Shown: piece after piece, positions 43,161 through 51,515 of the stretch
Position numbering within the stretch: the first letter of the stretch is position 1
How the letters are laid out: every line of letters begins with the position of its first letter
NCBI RefSeq assembly: GCF_029945965.1
Contig: NZ_JAQSDO010000002.1
Location: 21,984 to 85,983 of the forward strand
Reading direction: 5' to 3'
Origin: Thermomonas sp.
GTDB lineage: Bacteria > Pseudomonadota > Gammaproteobacteria > Xanthomonadales > Xanthomonadaceae
Length of the DNA stretch: 64,000 bases
Notes under the pieces: generated by a model
The model's database searches: none
The model's input: only the letters and a program-made list of their open reading frames with translations
Told to the model about the DNA's origin: nothing
Position numbers and translations under genes: made by a program

Positions 43161-43296
43161 GGTTTTGTCGCGTTGACTGTCAAAGCAACCCGCTCGACTA
43201 TGCTGAGGGCCTTAACAGAAAAGGGTTGAAACGAGATGCTGAGCACCAAAAAAATGCGATTCCCAATCGACGTGATTCTGGTGTGCATCCGTTGGT

Positions 43297-43305
43297 ACGC
43301 GGCGT
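43297..43305. repeat. 9-bp target-site duplication of the IS4-family element (left)
   Basis: ACGCGGCGT abuts the left end at 43306 and recurs at 44635-44643. Deleting the element and one copy restores the IS6 transposase reading frame (RWYAAYQLSYRH). Confidence 0.93.
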
Positions 43306-44634
43306 CAGTAGTGTCCCAACGTTTGCACACCAGGACGTCGTAAGTTAATGATTTACTTGTTGAATTTGGCATTTCAGTCTGGTCTCGATTTGAACGTCGA
43401 AAGTCAGACTGTCGGTTTTTTGCGGATTTCCGCCCAAAACCGCCATGCACCAAGGCAAGCTCGTATTTGCGCAACTCATGCTCTACCTGCCACTGAGCAC
43501 GTTTCGCCGCTGTGTGGCCGACCACCGAGGCGAGCACAAGGTCAAGGACTTCTCCTGCCTGGACCAGTTCTTCGCCATGGCCTTCGCCCAGTTGACCTAC
43601 CGCGAGTCCTTGCGCGACATCGAAGTCAACCTGCGCGCTCAGGCTCGACGGCTGTACCACATGGGGTTTCGCTGCCAGACGATTTCGCGCAACACGCTGG
43701 CCAATGCGAACGCCACGCGCCCATGGCAAATCTACGCCGACTTTGCTCAGCACCTGATTGCCCTTGCACGCCCGCTGTACGCCACGGAGCCCTTTGGCTT
43801 GGCGCTCGACGCGGCGGTTTATGCGTTCGACGCCAGCACCATCGATCTGTGTCTGTCGGTGTTTGCGTGGGCTCCGTTTCGCTCGACCAAGGCCGCCATC
43901 AAGCTGCACACGCTGCTGGACTTGAGAGGCAACATCCCCAGTTTCATTCACATCACCGACGGCAAGACGCACGAGGTCAATGTGTTGGACGATCTGGTGC
44001 TGGAGCCGGGGGCGTTCTACTTGATGGATCGGGGCTATCTGGATTTTTCCCGCCTGTTCGTGATTCACGAGGCCAAGGCCTTCTTTGTGACTCGCGCCAA
44101 GAGCAACACCAAATTCAAACGGCGCTACTCGCATCCGGTGGACCGGATCAATACGACGGTGATCTGCGATCAGACGGGCGTTCTGACGACCTATCTTTCG
44201 AGCAAGGATTACCCCACGACGCTGCGCCGGGTGGTGGCCAAAGACGACAATGGAAAACGCCTGGTGTTTCTGACCAACAACTTCACCTTGAAGCCAGAGT
44301 TGATTGCCGATCTGTACCGCCAGCGCTGGCAGGTGGAATTGTTCTTCAAGTGGATCAAGCAACACCTGCGCATCAAGGTGTTCTTCGGCACCAGCGAGAA
44401 CGCGGTGAAGACGCAGATATGGATTGCCATATCGACCTACTTGCTGATTGCCATTGCGAAGAAGCGTTTGCATCTTGACCATCACAGCCTGTATGAAATC
44501 CTACAGATCTTGAACCTGTCCATGTTTGAAACTATCCCTATAAATCAACTACTTACGCCACCATCGCCGGATTCAGACCCGGATTTCGAGCCCGATCAGC
44601 TCGCTCTCCTCTGAAGAACGTTGGGACACTACTG
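43306..44634 (+). mobile_element. IS4-family insertion sequence, 1329 bp, intact
   Basis: Terminal repeats CAGTAGTGTCCCAACG (43306-43321) and CGTTGGGACACTACTG (44619-44634) are exact complements over 16 bases, flanked by identical 9-bp duplications. One complete transposase lies inside. It inserted into a resident IS6 transposase gene. Confidence 0.95.
43445..44614 (+). CDS. IS4-family transposase
   Basis: A 389-residue DDE transposase of the IS4 type with an N-terminal DUF4372-like region (AQLMLYLPLSTFRRCVADHR, FFAMAFAQLTYRESLRDIEV). Catalytic candidates are Asp in FDASTIDLCLS, Asp in YLMDRGYLDF and Glu in the YREK-like motif YRQRWQVELFFKWIKQHLRI. Full length with no disruption, so the element is probably active. 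Confidence 0.93.
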   Translation: MHQGKLVFAQLMLYLPLSTFRRCVADHRGEHKVKDFSCLDQFFAMAFAQLTYRESLRDIEVNLRAQARRLYHMGFRCQTISRNTLANANATRPWQIYADFAQHLIALARPLYATEPFGLALDAAVYAFDASTIDLCLSVFAWAPFRSTKAAIKLHTLLDLRGNIPSFIHITDGKTHEVNVLDDLVLEPGAFYLMDRGYLDFSRLFVIHEAKAFFVTRAKSNTKFKRRYSHPVDRINTTVICDQTGVLTTYLSSKDYPTTLRRVVAKDDNGKRLVFLTNNFTLKPELIADLYRQRWQVELFFKWIKQHLRIKVFFGTSENAVKTQIWIAISTYLLIAIAKKRLHLDHHSLYEILQILNLSMFETIPINQLLTPPSPDSDPDFEPDQLALL

Positions 44635-44643
44635 ACGCGGCGT
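44635..44643. repeat. 9-bp target-site duplication of the IS4-family element (right)
   Basis: ACGCGGCGT, identical to 43297-43305, directly follows the right terminal repeat. Confidence 0.93.
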
Positions 44644-44667
44644 ATCAATTGAGCTATCGCCATCTAG

Positions 44668-46139
44668 TCTTACTGTGTCACAAAGTTTGCTATGATGTCG
44701 ACGTCGTAAATTCCGGCCGGAGGCATGATGGACACAGTGACGAAGTTCAACCGCTACATCGCTCATTTGTCTGAAGGGCTCGGCCATGTTGACCGGCATG
44801 CAGGACTGAGCGGGTATTGCACCGGCCTGATGCTGCCCCTGTCACGTAAAAGCGTAGAGCCCATGGCCGCGCGCGTTGACCCACTGCACGCCAGCGCCAG
44901 GCACCAGGCGCTGCATCACTTTGTGGCCAAATCCGAGTGGTCGGACACAACCGTGATGGCTGGCGTGCGCGATTGGGTTATGCCCTCGCTAGGCCTGGAT
45001 AGCGGCTGCTACTGGATCATCGATGACACGGGCTTTCCAAAGAAGGGCAAACACTCGGTGGGTGTGGCCCGCCAGTATTGCGGTCAACCGGGCAAACAAG
45101 ACAATTGCCAGGTGGCAGTCAGCCTGTCGCTGGCAAGCGCTCAAGGCAGCATCCCAATAGCCTACCAACTTTACCTGCCCAAAGACTGGGCTGCTGACCC
45201 AGTGCGGCGCAAGGCGGGCGGGGTTCCTGAGACACAAGCGTTCGCCACCAAGCCCGAGATCGCCCTGGCACAGGTGCGCCAAGCAGTCGCTGCGGGTGTA
45301 CCCATGGGCGTGGTGCTGGCAGACGCCGGTTATGGGGATGAAACCGCCTTTCGTGATGACCTTACCGAGTTGGGCATGCTCTACGCCGTCGGTATTCGTC
45401 CGGCCACCACGGTGTGGGCGACGGGGACCGGGCCGCTACCGCCCAAGCCCTGGTCGGGTCGCGGCATACGGCCCACGCGGCTGCGTCGGGAGCCCGGTAA
45501 TGAGCCATTGGCAGTGAAGGCACTGGCCATGACACTGTCGGCCAAAGCCTGGCGCACGGTCACCTGGCGGGAGGGTACCAACAACGAACTCTCCTCCCGT
45601 TTCGCCGGGGTACGGGTGCGCCCGGCTCATCGGGATTACCTGGGTAGCGAAATGCGAGCCGAACAATGGCTGCTGATCGAATGGCCCGAAGGTGAGGCCG
45701 AACCAGCAAAGTACTTCCTCACGACCGCCCCAGAAGATGCCACACTGGAGCAAATGGTGTTCGTCACCAAGGTGCGCTGGCGCATCGAGCGCGATTACCA
45801 GGATTTAAAGCAGGAGTTCGGGCTGGGCCACTATGAGGGAAGGGGCTGGCGCGGCTTTCACCATCACGCCACTTTGAGCATCGCAGCCTACGGGTTCCTG
45901 ATGGCCGAGCGACTCAAGACTGGCAACAATGCCAGCAGTAAAAAAAACTTCGCCGGGCGCCAAGTGCCTGCCATTCCCAAAGATTACATCCCTCGGGGCA
46001 GTCCAGCGCGCGCAGCGTCATGTGCCGGACTCAATCACGACGCTGCGCCTGCGCCTGAGCGGCGCACTCGCAAACGCTCTGGGTCATTGCCCTCATTGCA
46101 ATTGGATAAGTCCAAAATTACGTTTGTGACACAGTAAGA
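44668..46139 (+). mobile_element. IS701-family insertion sequence, 1472 bp
   Basis: The ends TCTTACTGTGTCACAAA (44668) and, inward from 46139, TCTTACTGTGTCACAAAC are inverted repeats. Flanks are CTAG on the left and CTAA on the right, fitting the YTAR target preference of IS701-type elements though not an exact duplication. The IS6 sequence interrupted on the left does not resume on the right, so a deletion followed insertion. Confidence 0.88.
44725..46137 (+). pseudogene. IS701-family transposase with C-terminal frameshift at an A8 run
   Basis: The frame encodes the IS701 core: GYCTGLMLPLSRKSVEPMAA, catalytic Asp in IIDDTGFPKKG, Asp in VLADAGYGD and Glu in RWRIERDYQDLKQEFGLGHY. After the eight adenines at 45940-45947 this frame loses family similarity (FAGRQVPAIPKDYIPRGSPA), while the neighbouring frame continues with AQRHVPDSITTLRLRLSGAL and ALGHCPHCN. 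Either a one-base indel has replaced the last 60 residues, or slippage on the A8 run makes the full protein. The catalytic core is complete. Confidence 0.8.
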
Positions 46140-46140
46140 C

Positions 46141-46430
46141 TAAAACGCTGACCATACAAGTTCCCCCGGTCTACGCGCCGGATTTGAACCCACCGAATTG
46201 GTTGGAGTCATGGCTTGCAATCCATTGCGTGCCGGCGAAAAGCTTGGAGTTTGCGTCGAGCAACAACTGCACGAGGTAAAGAAGCACCCTAGGCCCGTTC
46301 GATCATTCTTTAAGGCCAGGTCTGGGGGCTGAGTTTCAGCTTTCTGAGTTAGGTTATCAAAAAGATAAGGGGTACCAGTCTATTAGGATACATAATCCGT
46401 CTGAATACCTGAGGCTTTTTGCTCCGATCC
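46141..46430. other. intergenic region upstream of the WYL regulator
   Basis: About 290 bases with no confident gene. A short minus-strand open stretch (near 46170-46300, containing LLDANSKLFAGTQWIASHDS) looks protein-like but matches nothing I know. A small inverted repeat GGAT-N5-ATCC at 46386-46398 sits 33 bases before the regulator start and could be its operator. The probable promoter lies in the A+T-rich 46340-46400 part. Confidence 0.4.
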
Positions 46431-47324
46431 ATGGACCCTACAGAGATTCCACAGACTCAACGAGAGCGCTTGGCGTTCCTGGAGATGCGCGCCTACTTCA
46501 CGGGTGAGCTTCGTCGGGCCGATATCGAGACTCGATTTGGCGTTAAACCGGCCGCGGCATCTCGCGACATCAGCGCCTACCGGCATCTCTCTCCAAAGAA
46601 CCTCCAGTATGACGTGGCCTCCCGCTGTTACCGCCCCGTCAAGTCCTTCGCGCCAGTGTTTGAGTTCTCGACAGAAAGAGTTTTGACCTGGCTTATGCAG
46701 GGCTTTGGAGATGGCCTGGATCTGAAGCAGCGGAGAATCACGCCCTGTGAAGGGCCTGGCAACCTGGTGCGGCCCAGCATGGGAATTCTGTCCGAGGTGA
46801 CGCGTGCGATGTGCGCGCAACGCTCCCTGCGCGTCAGCTATATCTCTCTCTCCTCCGGAGCATCCTCCCGCGAGATCGTTCCAGTGGCGCTCGCCGACAA
46901 CGGCCAGCGCTGGCATGTTCGAGCCTATGACCGGGCTCGTCAGCGGTTCAGCGACTTTGTGTTGACGCGCATCACATCGGCCAAAGTTGGGCCTGGAAAA
47001 GCCGAAGAGTCCGAGTTGCTGTCCGCAGACGAGCAATGGGCACGTATCGTCGAACTCGAAGTTGTGCCACATCCCGCCATCCGGTGGCCCGACGCCGTTG
47101 CTGCGGACTACAGCATGGACAACGGGGTACTGCAGCTGCGCACCCGCGCGGCCTTGGCCGGCTATCTCCTGCGCCGTTGGTCGATTGACTGCTCGCCCGA
47201 CCACCGACTGAACTCGGCATCCCATCACCTTTGGTTGCGCAATACGATGACGCTATACGGGGTTGAGAGCGCGGCACTGGCTCCAGGATTCACAAACGAA
47301 AACTTGGAGAGGGAAAAAGAATGA
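46431..47324 (+). CDS. WYL-domain transcriptional regulator (CapW/BrxR-like)
   Basis: A 297-residue protein: N-terminal winged helix (RERLAFLEMRAYFTGELRRA, IETRFGVKPAAASRDIS, residues 9-52), a WYL domain with REIVPVALADNGQRWHVRAY and FSDFVLTRI (about 145-190), and a C-terminal domain ending LRNTMTLYGVESAAL. This layout matches BrxR/CapW repressors that control phage-defence operons by sensing a ligand through the WYL pocket. The ATG at 46431 is preferred over a TTG four codons upstream. Its stop overlaps an ATG (ATGA at 47321), so a coupled gene once followed. Confidence 0.85.
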   Translation: MDPTEIPQTQRERLAFLEMRAYFTGELRRADIETRFGVKPAAASRDISAYRHLSPKNLQYDVASRCYRPVKSFAPVFEFSTERVLTWLMQGFGDGLDLKQRRITPCEGPGNLVRPSMGILSEVTRAMCAQRSLRVSYISLSSGASSREIVPVALADNGQRWHVRAYDRARQRFSDFVLTRITSAKVGPGKAEESELLSADEQWARIVELEVVPHPAIRWPDAVAADYSMDNGVLQLRTRAALAGYLLRRWSIDCSPDHRLNSASHHLWLRNTMTLYGVESAALAPGFTNENLEREKE

Positions 47325-47380
47325 ACGCCTGCTTGTCATCCGCGTGGTCATGCACAAGGTCATGCCATTCACGCGGCAAC
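47321..47380 (+). pseudogene. start of an unknown gene, cut by IS66 after 20 codons
   Basis: The ATG overlaps the WYL-regulator stop and 20 codons (MNACLSSAWSCTRSCHSRGN) run to the IS66 left end at 47381. Too short to identify. Given the regulator, it may be the first gene of a lost defence or stress operon, but that is a guess. Confidence 0.4.
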
Positions 47381-47421
47381 GTAAGCGCGCTGTGAACCCG
47401 TCTTGACGACGGCCCGGGGGG

Positions 47422-49017
47422 TCAGATAGTCGCGTACTCGGGTCGCCAGCGGTGCGGCAGCAGCTCCTCGACGCGGCTGGCCGGCTGCGTGGGCAGGCGC
47501 TCCAGGACGTCCTTGAGGTATGCGTACGGATCGTGCCCGTTGAGCCGCGCCGAGTGCACCAGGCTCATCACCGCGGCGGCGCGCTTGCCCGCCCGCAGTG
47601 ATCCCGCGAACAGCCAGTTGTTTCGCCCAATGGCGATCGGCCGAATCTGGTTTTCTACCCAGTTGTTGTCGGCGGGCAGGTTCCCGTCGTCGATGTAACG
47701 CGTCAGCGCCCGCCATCTGCCCAGGCTGTAGTCGATGGCTTTGGCCGTCGCCGAACCCTCGGGCAGCTTCTTGCGCTGCTCGCTGAGCCACAGGTGCAGC
47801 GCATCGGCCACGGGCCGGGATCGCTCCTGCCGTATTCGCTTTCGCTCGCCGGCATCGAGCTGGCGCACCTCGCGCTCAATGGCATACAGCTGCATGAAGA
47901 ACTTCAGCGCCCCCTCGCCAACGGTGCTTTGGTGGTTGGCCCACAGCTCATGAAACTTGCGCCTGGCGTGCGCCAGGCAACCGGCCTCGGTCACGCCCAT
48001 CTCAAAGCACGCCTTGTAGCCGCTATAGTCATCGCACACTAGGCTGCCATGCCAGCCGTCTTCGCCGACGCGGCCGGGCAGCCCCAGGAAGTCCCTGGCA
48101 TGCTGGCCGGCGCGGCTGTCGGCGAAGTCGAACACCACCGCCTTGGTGTCGTCGTATGCCGTGGTGCAGTAGCTCCACAGATAGGCGCGATGGGTCTTGC
48201 CCTTGCCCGGCTTGAGCATCGCCACCGGCGTCTCGTCGGCATGAAGCACGCTGTGCTTGAGCAACTCAGTGCGCAGCGCATCGACCAGCGGCTGCAACTG
48301 CACCCCGCATTGCCCGACCCAATGCGCCAGCGTCGAGCGCGCAATCGCCAGCCCGGCACGGGCAAAGAGGTTCTCCTGGCGATACAGCGGCAGGTGATCG
48401 GCGTACTTGGCCACCAGCACCTGGGCCAAGAGGCCGGCGGTGGGGATGCCTTTGTCGATCACGTGCGCAGGCACCGGCGCCTGCACCAGGGTTTCGCACT
48501 GGGCGCAGACCCACTTGCCACGGATGTGCCGCTCCACACTGAACACGCCGGGAACATAGTCCAGCTTCTCGGCCACGTCCTGGCCGATGCGCTTTAACTG
48601 GCAGCCGCAATGGCAGGTGGTGCTGTTCGGCTCGTGGTGAATCTCCCGGCGCGGCAGACTCGCAGGCAGCGCCTGGCGCTTGGGCTTTTGCTTGTCGTCC
48701 TGAGTTTGTGGTGAGGGCTGTGCCTGCTCGATGTCGGCGGCCAGCGCGACCAGATCGGTGTCGATGGCTTCTTCGAGCAAACTTCTTTGCTCGGCGCTGT
48801 ACGCCTCGGACTGTGCTGCGAACTTCAGCCGCTTCAAGACCGCCATCTCGTGGGTGAGTTTGTCGATGAAGGCTTGCTTGAAGGCGATCTCGCGATCCTT
48901 GCGCCCGATCTCGGCCTGCTGGCTTGCCAGCGTGTCGGCCGCCTCGGCGATCAGAGTGCGCACCAGATGGCGCAGTTGCTGCGCGTCAAGGTTGTGGATG
49001 TGTGCTTCGTCGATCAC
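47422..49017 (-). CDS. tnpC: IS66 family transposase TnpC
   Basis: A 531-residue DDE transposase: N-terminal coiled coil (AADTLASQQAEIGRKDREIA), MAVLKRLKFAAQSEAYSAEQ, zinc region TCHCGCQLKRIGQD with VCAQCETL, catalytic part SVLHADETPVAMLKPGKGKT and LVCDDYSGYKACFEMG, and ADNNWVENQIRPIAIGRNNW followed by LFAGS. Complete. Distinct from the TnpC at 12322, with only general family similarity. Confidence 0.95.
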   Translation of the reverse strand: MIDEAHIHNLDAQQLRHLVRTLIAEAADTLASQQAEIGRKDREIAFKQAFIDKLTHEMAVLKRLKFAAQSEAYSAEQRSLLEEAIDTDLVALAADIEQAQPSPQTQDDKQKPKRQALPASLPRREIHHEPNSTTCHCGCQLKRIGQDVAEKLDYVPGVFSVERHIRGKWVCAQCETLVQAPVPAHVIDKGIPTAGLLAQVLVAKYADHLPLYRQENLFARAGLAIARSTLAHWVGQCGVQLQPLVDALRTELLKHSVLHADETPVAMLKPGKGKTHRAYLWSYCTTAYDDTKAVVFDFADSRAGQHARDFLGLPGRVGEDGWHGSLVCDDYSGYKACFEMGVTEAGCLAHARRKFHELWANHQSTVGEGALKFFMQLYAIEREVRQLDAGERKRIRQERSRPVADALHLWLSEQRKKLPEGSATAKAIDYSLGRWRALTRYIDDGNLPADNNWVENQIRPIAIGRNNWLFAGSLRAGKRAAAVMSLVHSARLNGHDPYAYLKDVLERLPTQPASRVEELLPHRWRPEYATI

Positions 49018-49099
49018 GAAGGGTGATGCTACCGATCAACATGCCCATGCACATCGGCACTTTCGCCAATTGCACTGCACTGCGCTGCCTGCTTTGCGC

Positions 49100-49420
49100 C
49101 TACAGCACCGTGATGACGCCGGCCTCGCCGATACGCTGCCAGGGCAGGCCCAGCACGAGCGCATCAAGCTGCGCGCGGGTGAGCGCCAAGGTGCCGGCAG
49201 TGTCCTTGGGCCAGACGAACTTGCCCTGGTTCAGGCGCCGCGCGGCCAGCCACACACCAATGCCGTCGTGCACGAGCACTTTCAGCCTGTTGGCGAACAG
49301 GTACGCATGGTGCGGGCGGGCCGCGCCAAAGACATGGACCACGCGGGCCAGCGCCGCTTCGCTGCCCGAGCGCATGTCCAGCGGATCAATGGCCAGCCAC
49401 ACGGCTTCTACCCGGATCAC
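49100..49420 (-). CDS. tnpB: IS66 TnpB (Orf2-like)
   Basis: A 106-residue protein starting at a GTG that overlaps the tnpA stop (GTGA). The family core is VWLAIDPLDMRSGSEAALAR, VVHVFGAARPHHAYLFANRL and LNQGKFVWPKDTAGTLALTR, with QLDALVLGLPWQRIG at the end. Unlike the copy at 11892, this reading frame is intact. Confidence 0.9.
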   Translation of the reverse strand: MIRVEAVWLAIDPLDMRSGSEAALARVVHVFGAARPHHAYLFANRLKVLVHDGIGVWLAARRLNQGKFVWPKDTAGTLALTRAQLDALVLGLPWQRIGEAGVITVL

Positions 49421-49749
49421 CGCAGCAGCTCTCGCATCCAGGCTGCGCAGTCCGCAGCAGCGGCGACGGGCCAGGTGATGGTCATGCTTGTGGCGCCTCG
49501 GCGCAGTTCCAGTCGGATATCCGCTGGCGCCGGGCTGCCGGGCGCAGGCAATGCCAGGGGAACGAATGCGGCAACCGGCAGGCGCGCAGCGCCTGCGAGG
49601 CGGCGCCACTTGTGCACGACGTTGGCGTTGAGTCCGTGTGACAGGGCCACACTCGCCACTGACGCTGCGGGCTGGGCGCATTCGCTCAGAATCTGCGCCT
49701 TGAGCTCGGCGCTGTGGCGCCGCCGCACAATCTTTCTGGAGTCTTTCAT
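49417..49749 (-). CDS. tnpA: IS66 family accessory protein TnpA
   Basis: A 110-residue protein with the TnpA helix-turn-helix: KIVRRRHSAELKAQILSECA and ASVALSHGLNANVVHKWRRL. The ATG at 49749 directly abuts a perfect hairpin (49750-49779) on its mRNA. The start lies inside the IS66 ends, about 80 bases from the right end at 49831. Confidence 0.9.
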   Translation of the reverse strand: MKDSRKIVRRRHSAELKAQILSECAQPAASVASVALSHGLNANVVHKWRRLAGAARLPVAAFVPLALPAPGSPAPADIRLELRRGATSMTITWPVAAAADCAAWMRELLR

Positions 49750-49779
49750 GGTGTCCACCTAAATTCTTTGGTGGACACC
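49750..49779 (-). promoter_or_regulatory. hairpin immediately upstream of tnpA
   Basis: GGTGTCCACC (49750-49759) and GGTGGACACC (49770-49779) form a perfect 10-bp stem with a 10-base loop, ending at the tnpA start codon. On long transcripts entering from outside it would hide the ribosome site; a transcript starting inside the loop region would escape. The other IS66 has a shorter hairpin in the same place. Confidence 0.6.
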
Positions 49780-49831
49780 ATCTTTACCGCTTACACCTCC
49801 GGATTCAAGAAGGGGATCGCCGGACGCTTAC

Positions 49832-50126
49832 CCAGCTCTTGCCAACGGGGTGCTTGCGCCGACGAAATACGGCGGCCAGCACCGGCACCATCTTGATTGC
49901 CCAGCGATGCACAGTGGCGTTGTCAACGAAAACACCGCGCTCCTGCATCATCTCTTCAATGTGACGCAGACTCAGCGGATAGGCCACATACCAGCGCACG
50001 CATGTGAGCATCACTTCCAGCGGATAGTGGAACCGAAGGAGCACCTTGCGCAAGGCGTCAATAATCGAACTCTTGCGGAAATCAAGCATGAGCTGGATTG
50101 TCGGTTGCGCTTATTGCGACAGAACC
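49832..50126 (-). mobile_element. IS6-family element fragment, truncated by IS66
   Basis: Read from its end at 50126 (GGTTCTGTCGCAATAAGCGC) the minus strand encodes MLDFRKSSIIDALRKVLLRF and on to RRKHPVGKSW, the N-terminal third of an IS6 transposase, and stops at the IS66 end at 49831. Its terminal 37 bases differ at only about two positions from the copy starting at 63926, in the opposite orientation. The two bracket the 13.8-kb catabolic island. Confidence 0.88.
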
Positions 50127-50208
50127 GCCGAGACTACGACATCGTCGCGTTCGAGGCGCTGGCTGGATTGAAGCTTGGCGCTCAGACGCGCTCAGGCAGC
50201 GTGCGCGT

Positions 50209-51396
50209 TCACCGTTCCGGCAGCCCGTTCTTGAGCAGGTCCCGCGCGATGACCCAGCGATGCACCTCGCTCGGGCCTTCCACGATCCGCAGCACGCGGG
50301 CCGAGCGGGCGATGTATTCCAGCGGCAATTCCTTTGACAGGCCCATGCCGCCGAACAGCTGGATGGCGCGGTCGGCGACGCGCCCGATCAGCTCGGTCGC
50401 CTGCACCTTGACCATCGAACCATCGCGGCGGAAGTCCTTAGCGCCGTTGTCAATCTTCCAGGCCAGCTGATAGACCTGCAACCGCACCATCTCGAGTTCC
50501 TGCCAGCTGTCCGCGATCATCCACTGAATGGCCTGGCGGTCGGCCAACAGCGAGCCGAAGGTCTTTCGGGTGTTGGCCTGCTCGATCATCATTTCCAAGC
50601 AACGCTCGGCTAGGCCGAGGCAGCGCGAGGCGATGTCCAGCCGGCGGACGCCGAGCCGGTTGGTGATCGGCACGAAGGCGTTACCCACTTCGCCCAGCAC
50701 CTGACCGTCGTCGAGTTCGACGTTGTCGAAGAACACCTGGTAGGGGTGGTACTCGCCGATCATCGGGTACGAGGTGGGGATGCTGACGCCGGGCGTCTCG
50801 CGGTCCACCAGGAAGGCCGTCATGCCGCCGCGCGAGCCCTTGCTGGCGTCCGTCACAGCCACCACGATCATGAAGTGCGAGCGGCGGGCGTTGCTGATCC
50901 ACATCTTGGCGCCGTTGATCACCCATTTTCCGTTGACCCGCTCGGCCTTGGTTCGGATGCCGGCGGCATCCGAACCGGCGCCTTCTTCCGACAGCGCGAT
51001 GCAGCTTTTCTTCTCGCCTCGCACGTAGGGCATCAGGTACTTGTCGATCTGCGCGCCCTTGCACTGTTCCTTCAGCAGGTACAGGTTGGGGCTGTCTGGA
51101 GGCGGCACGAAATGCACGATCGAGTGCTTCAGCTGCTCGGTGACCACGCACTTGGCCAGCATGCCGAAGGCCTGACCGCCGAATTCCTCGGGCACGTCGA
51201 TACCCCACAGGCCGATGGCTCTGGCCTTCTCGGTCAGCTCGTGCTCCACCTCGGGGGGCAGCAGCGGGTCGTCGCGCATGCCGCGCTCGGCCTCGCGGCG
51301 GATCACCATCGACTCGAGCGGCATTAGCTCCCGCCTGGTGAATTCACGCACGGTGTCGCGGATCATCCGGGTGGTGTCGGGGAGCTCGAAATTCAT
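50209..51396 (-). CDS. acyl-CoA dehydrogenase family protein
   Basis: A 395-residue acyl-CoA dehydrogenase: KARAIGLWGIDVPEEFGGQA (about 59-78), SCIALSEEGAGSDAAGIRTK, WVINGAKMWISNARRSHFMI, and the C-terminal IQLFGGMGLSKELPLEYIAR with RVLRIVEGPSEVHRWVIARD. The ATG at 51396 has GGAG seven bases upstream; an in-frame start ten codons earlier is less likely. Divergent from the IclR gene across a promoter with CATATGGAC/GTCCATATG repeats. First enzyme gene of the island. Confidence 0.92.
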   Translation of the reverse strand: MNFELPDTTRMIRDTVREFTRRELMPLESMVIRREAERGMRDDPLLPPEVEHELTEKARAIGLWGIDVPEEFGGQAFGMLAKCVVTEQLKHSIVHFVPPPDSPNLYLLKEQCKGAQIDKYLMPYVRGEKKSCIALSEEGAGSDAAGIRTKAERVNGKWVINGAKMWISNARRSHFMIVVAVTDASKGSRGGMTAFLVDRETPGVSIPTSYPMIGEYHPYQVFFDNVELDDGQVLGEVGNAFVPITNRLGVRRLDIASRCLGLAERCLEMMIEQANTRKTFGSLLADRQAIQWMIADSWQELEMVRLQVYQLAWKIDNGAKDFRRDGSMVKVQATELIGRVADRAIQLFGGMGLSKELPLEYIARSARVLRIVEGPSEVHRWVIARDLLKNGLPER

Positions 51397-51423
51397 GGCA
51401 TCTCCTGGTCGTTGCTTTTCCGG

Positions 51424-51515
51424 CATATGGACGCAACTTGCCCGCCGGGTATGCGTGGATCATAGAAAGCCACGCTGGATAACGCCCGTTTTCGCGTGCG
51501 AAAATGGTCCATATG
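51424..51515. promoter_or_regulatory. divergent promoter with CATATGGAC ... GTCCATATG inverted repeat
   Basis: CATATGGAC (51424-51432) and its exact reverse complement GTCCATATG (51507-51515) lie near the two start codons of the divergent acyl-CoA dehydrogenase and IclR genes. A close variant pair, GTCCACATA/TATGTGGAC, is in the other divergent promoter of the island (56227-56300). They are good candidates for IclR binding sites. Confidence 0.55.

Larger units (their letters stand above)
43161..44667 (+). mobile_element. truncated IS6-family element, interrupted by an IS4-family insertion
   Basis: Left end GGTTTTGTCGCGTTGACTGT starts at 43161, and a transposase start (MLSTKKMRFPIDVILVCIRW, ATG 43236) reaches 43305. 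The IS4-family element follows, after which the frame resumes at 44644 (YQLSYRH) and stops at the IS701-family end at 44668. It differs from the three other IS6 copies in the window. Right half lost. Confidence 0.8.
47381..49831 (-). mobile_element. IS66-family insertion sequence, second type, 2451 bp
   Basis: Ends GTAAGCGCGCTGTGAACCC at 47381 and, inward from 49831, GTAAGCGTCCGGCGATCCC share the IS66 GTAAGCG terminus and a CTTGA block further in. The three genes tnpA, tnpB and tnpC are complete and read on the minus strand. Flanks (GCGGCAAC and CCAGCTCT) are not duplicated, so one side was rearranged after insertion; the right side is the broken IS6 gene. Confidence 0.88.

Noticed and set aside
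46180..46200. tRNA T-loop-like sequence GGTGGGTTCAAATCC on the minus strand
   Set aside because: The T stem has a mismatch, and no acceptor, D or anticodon arms can be folded around it.
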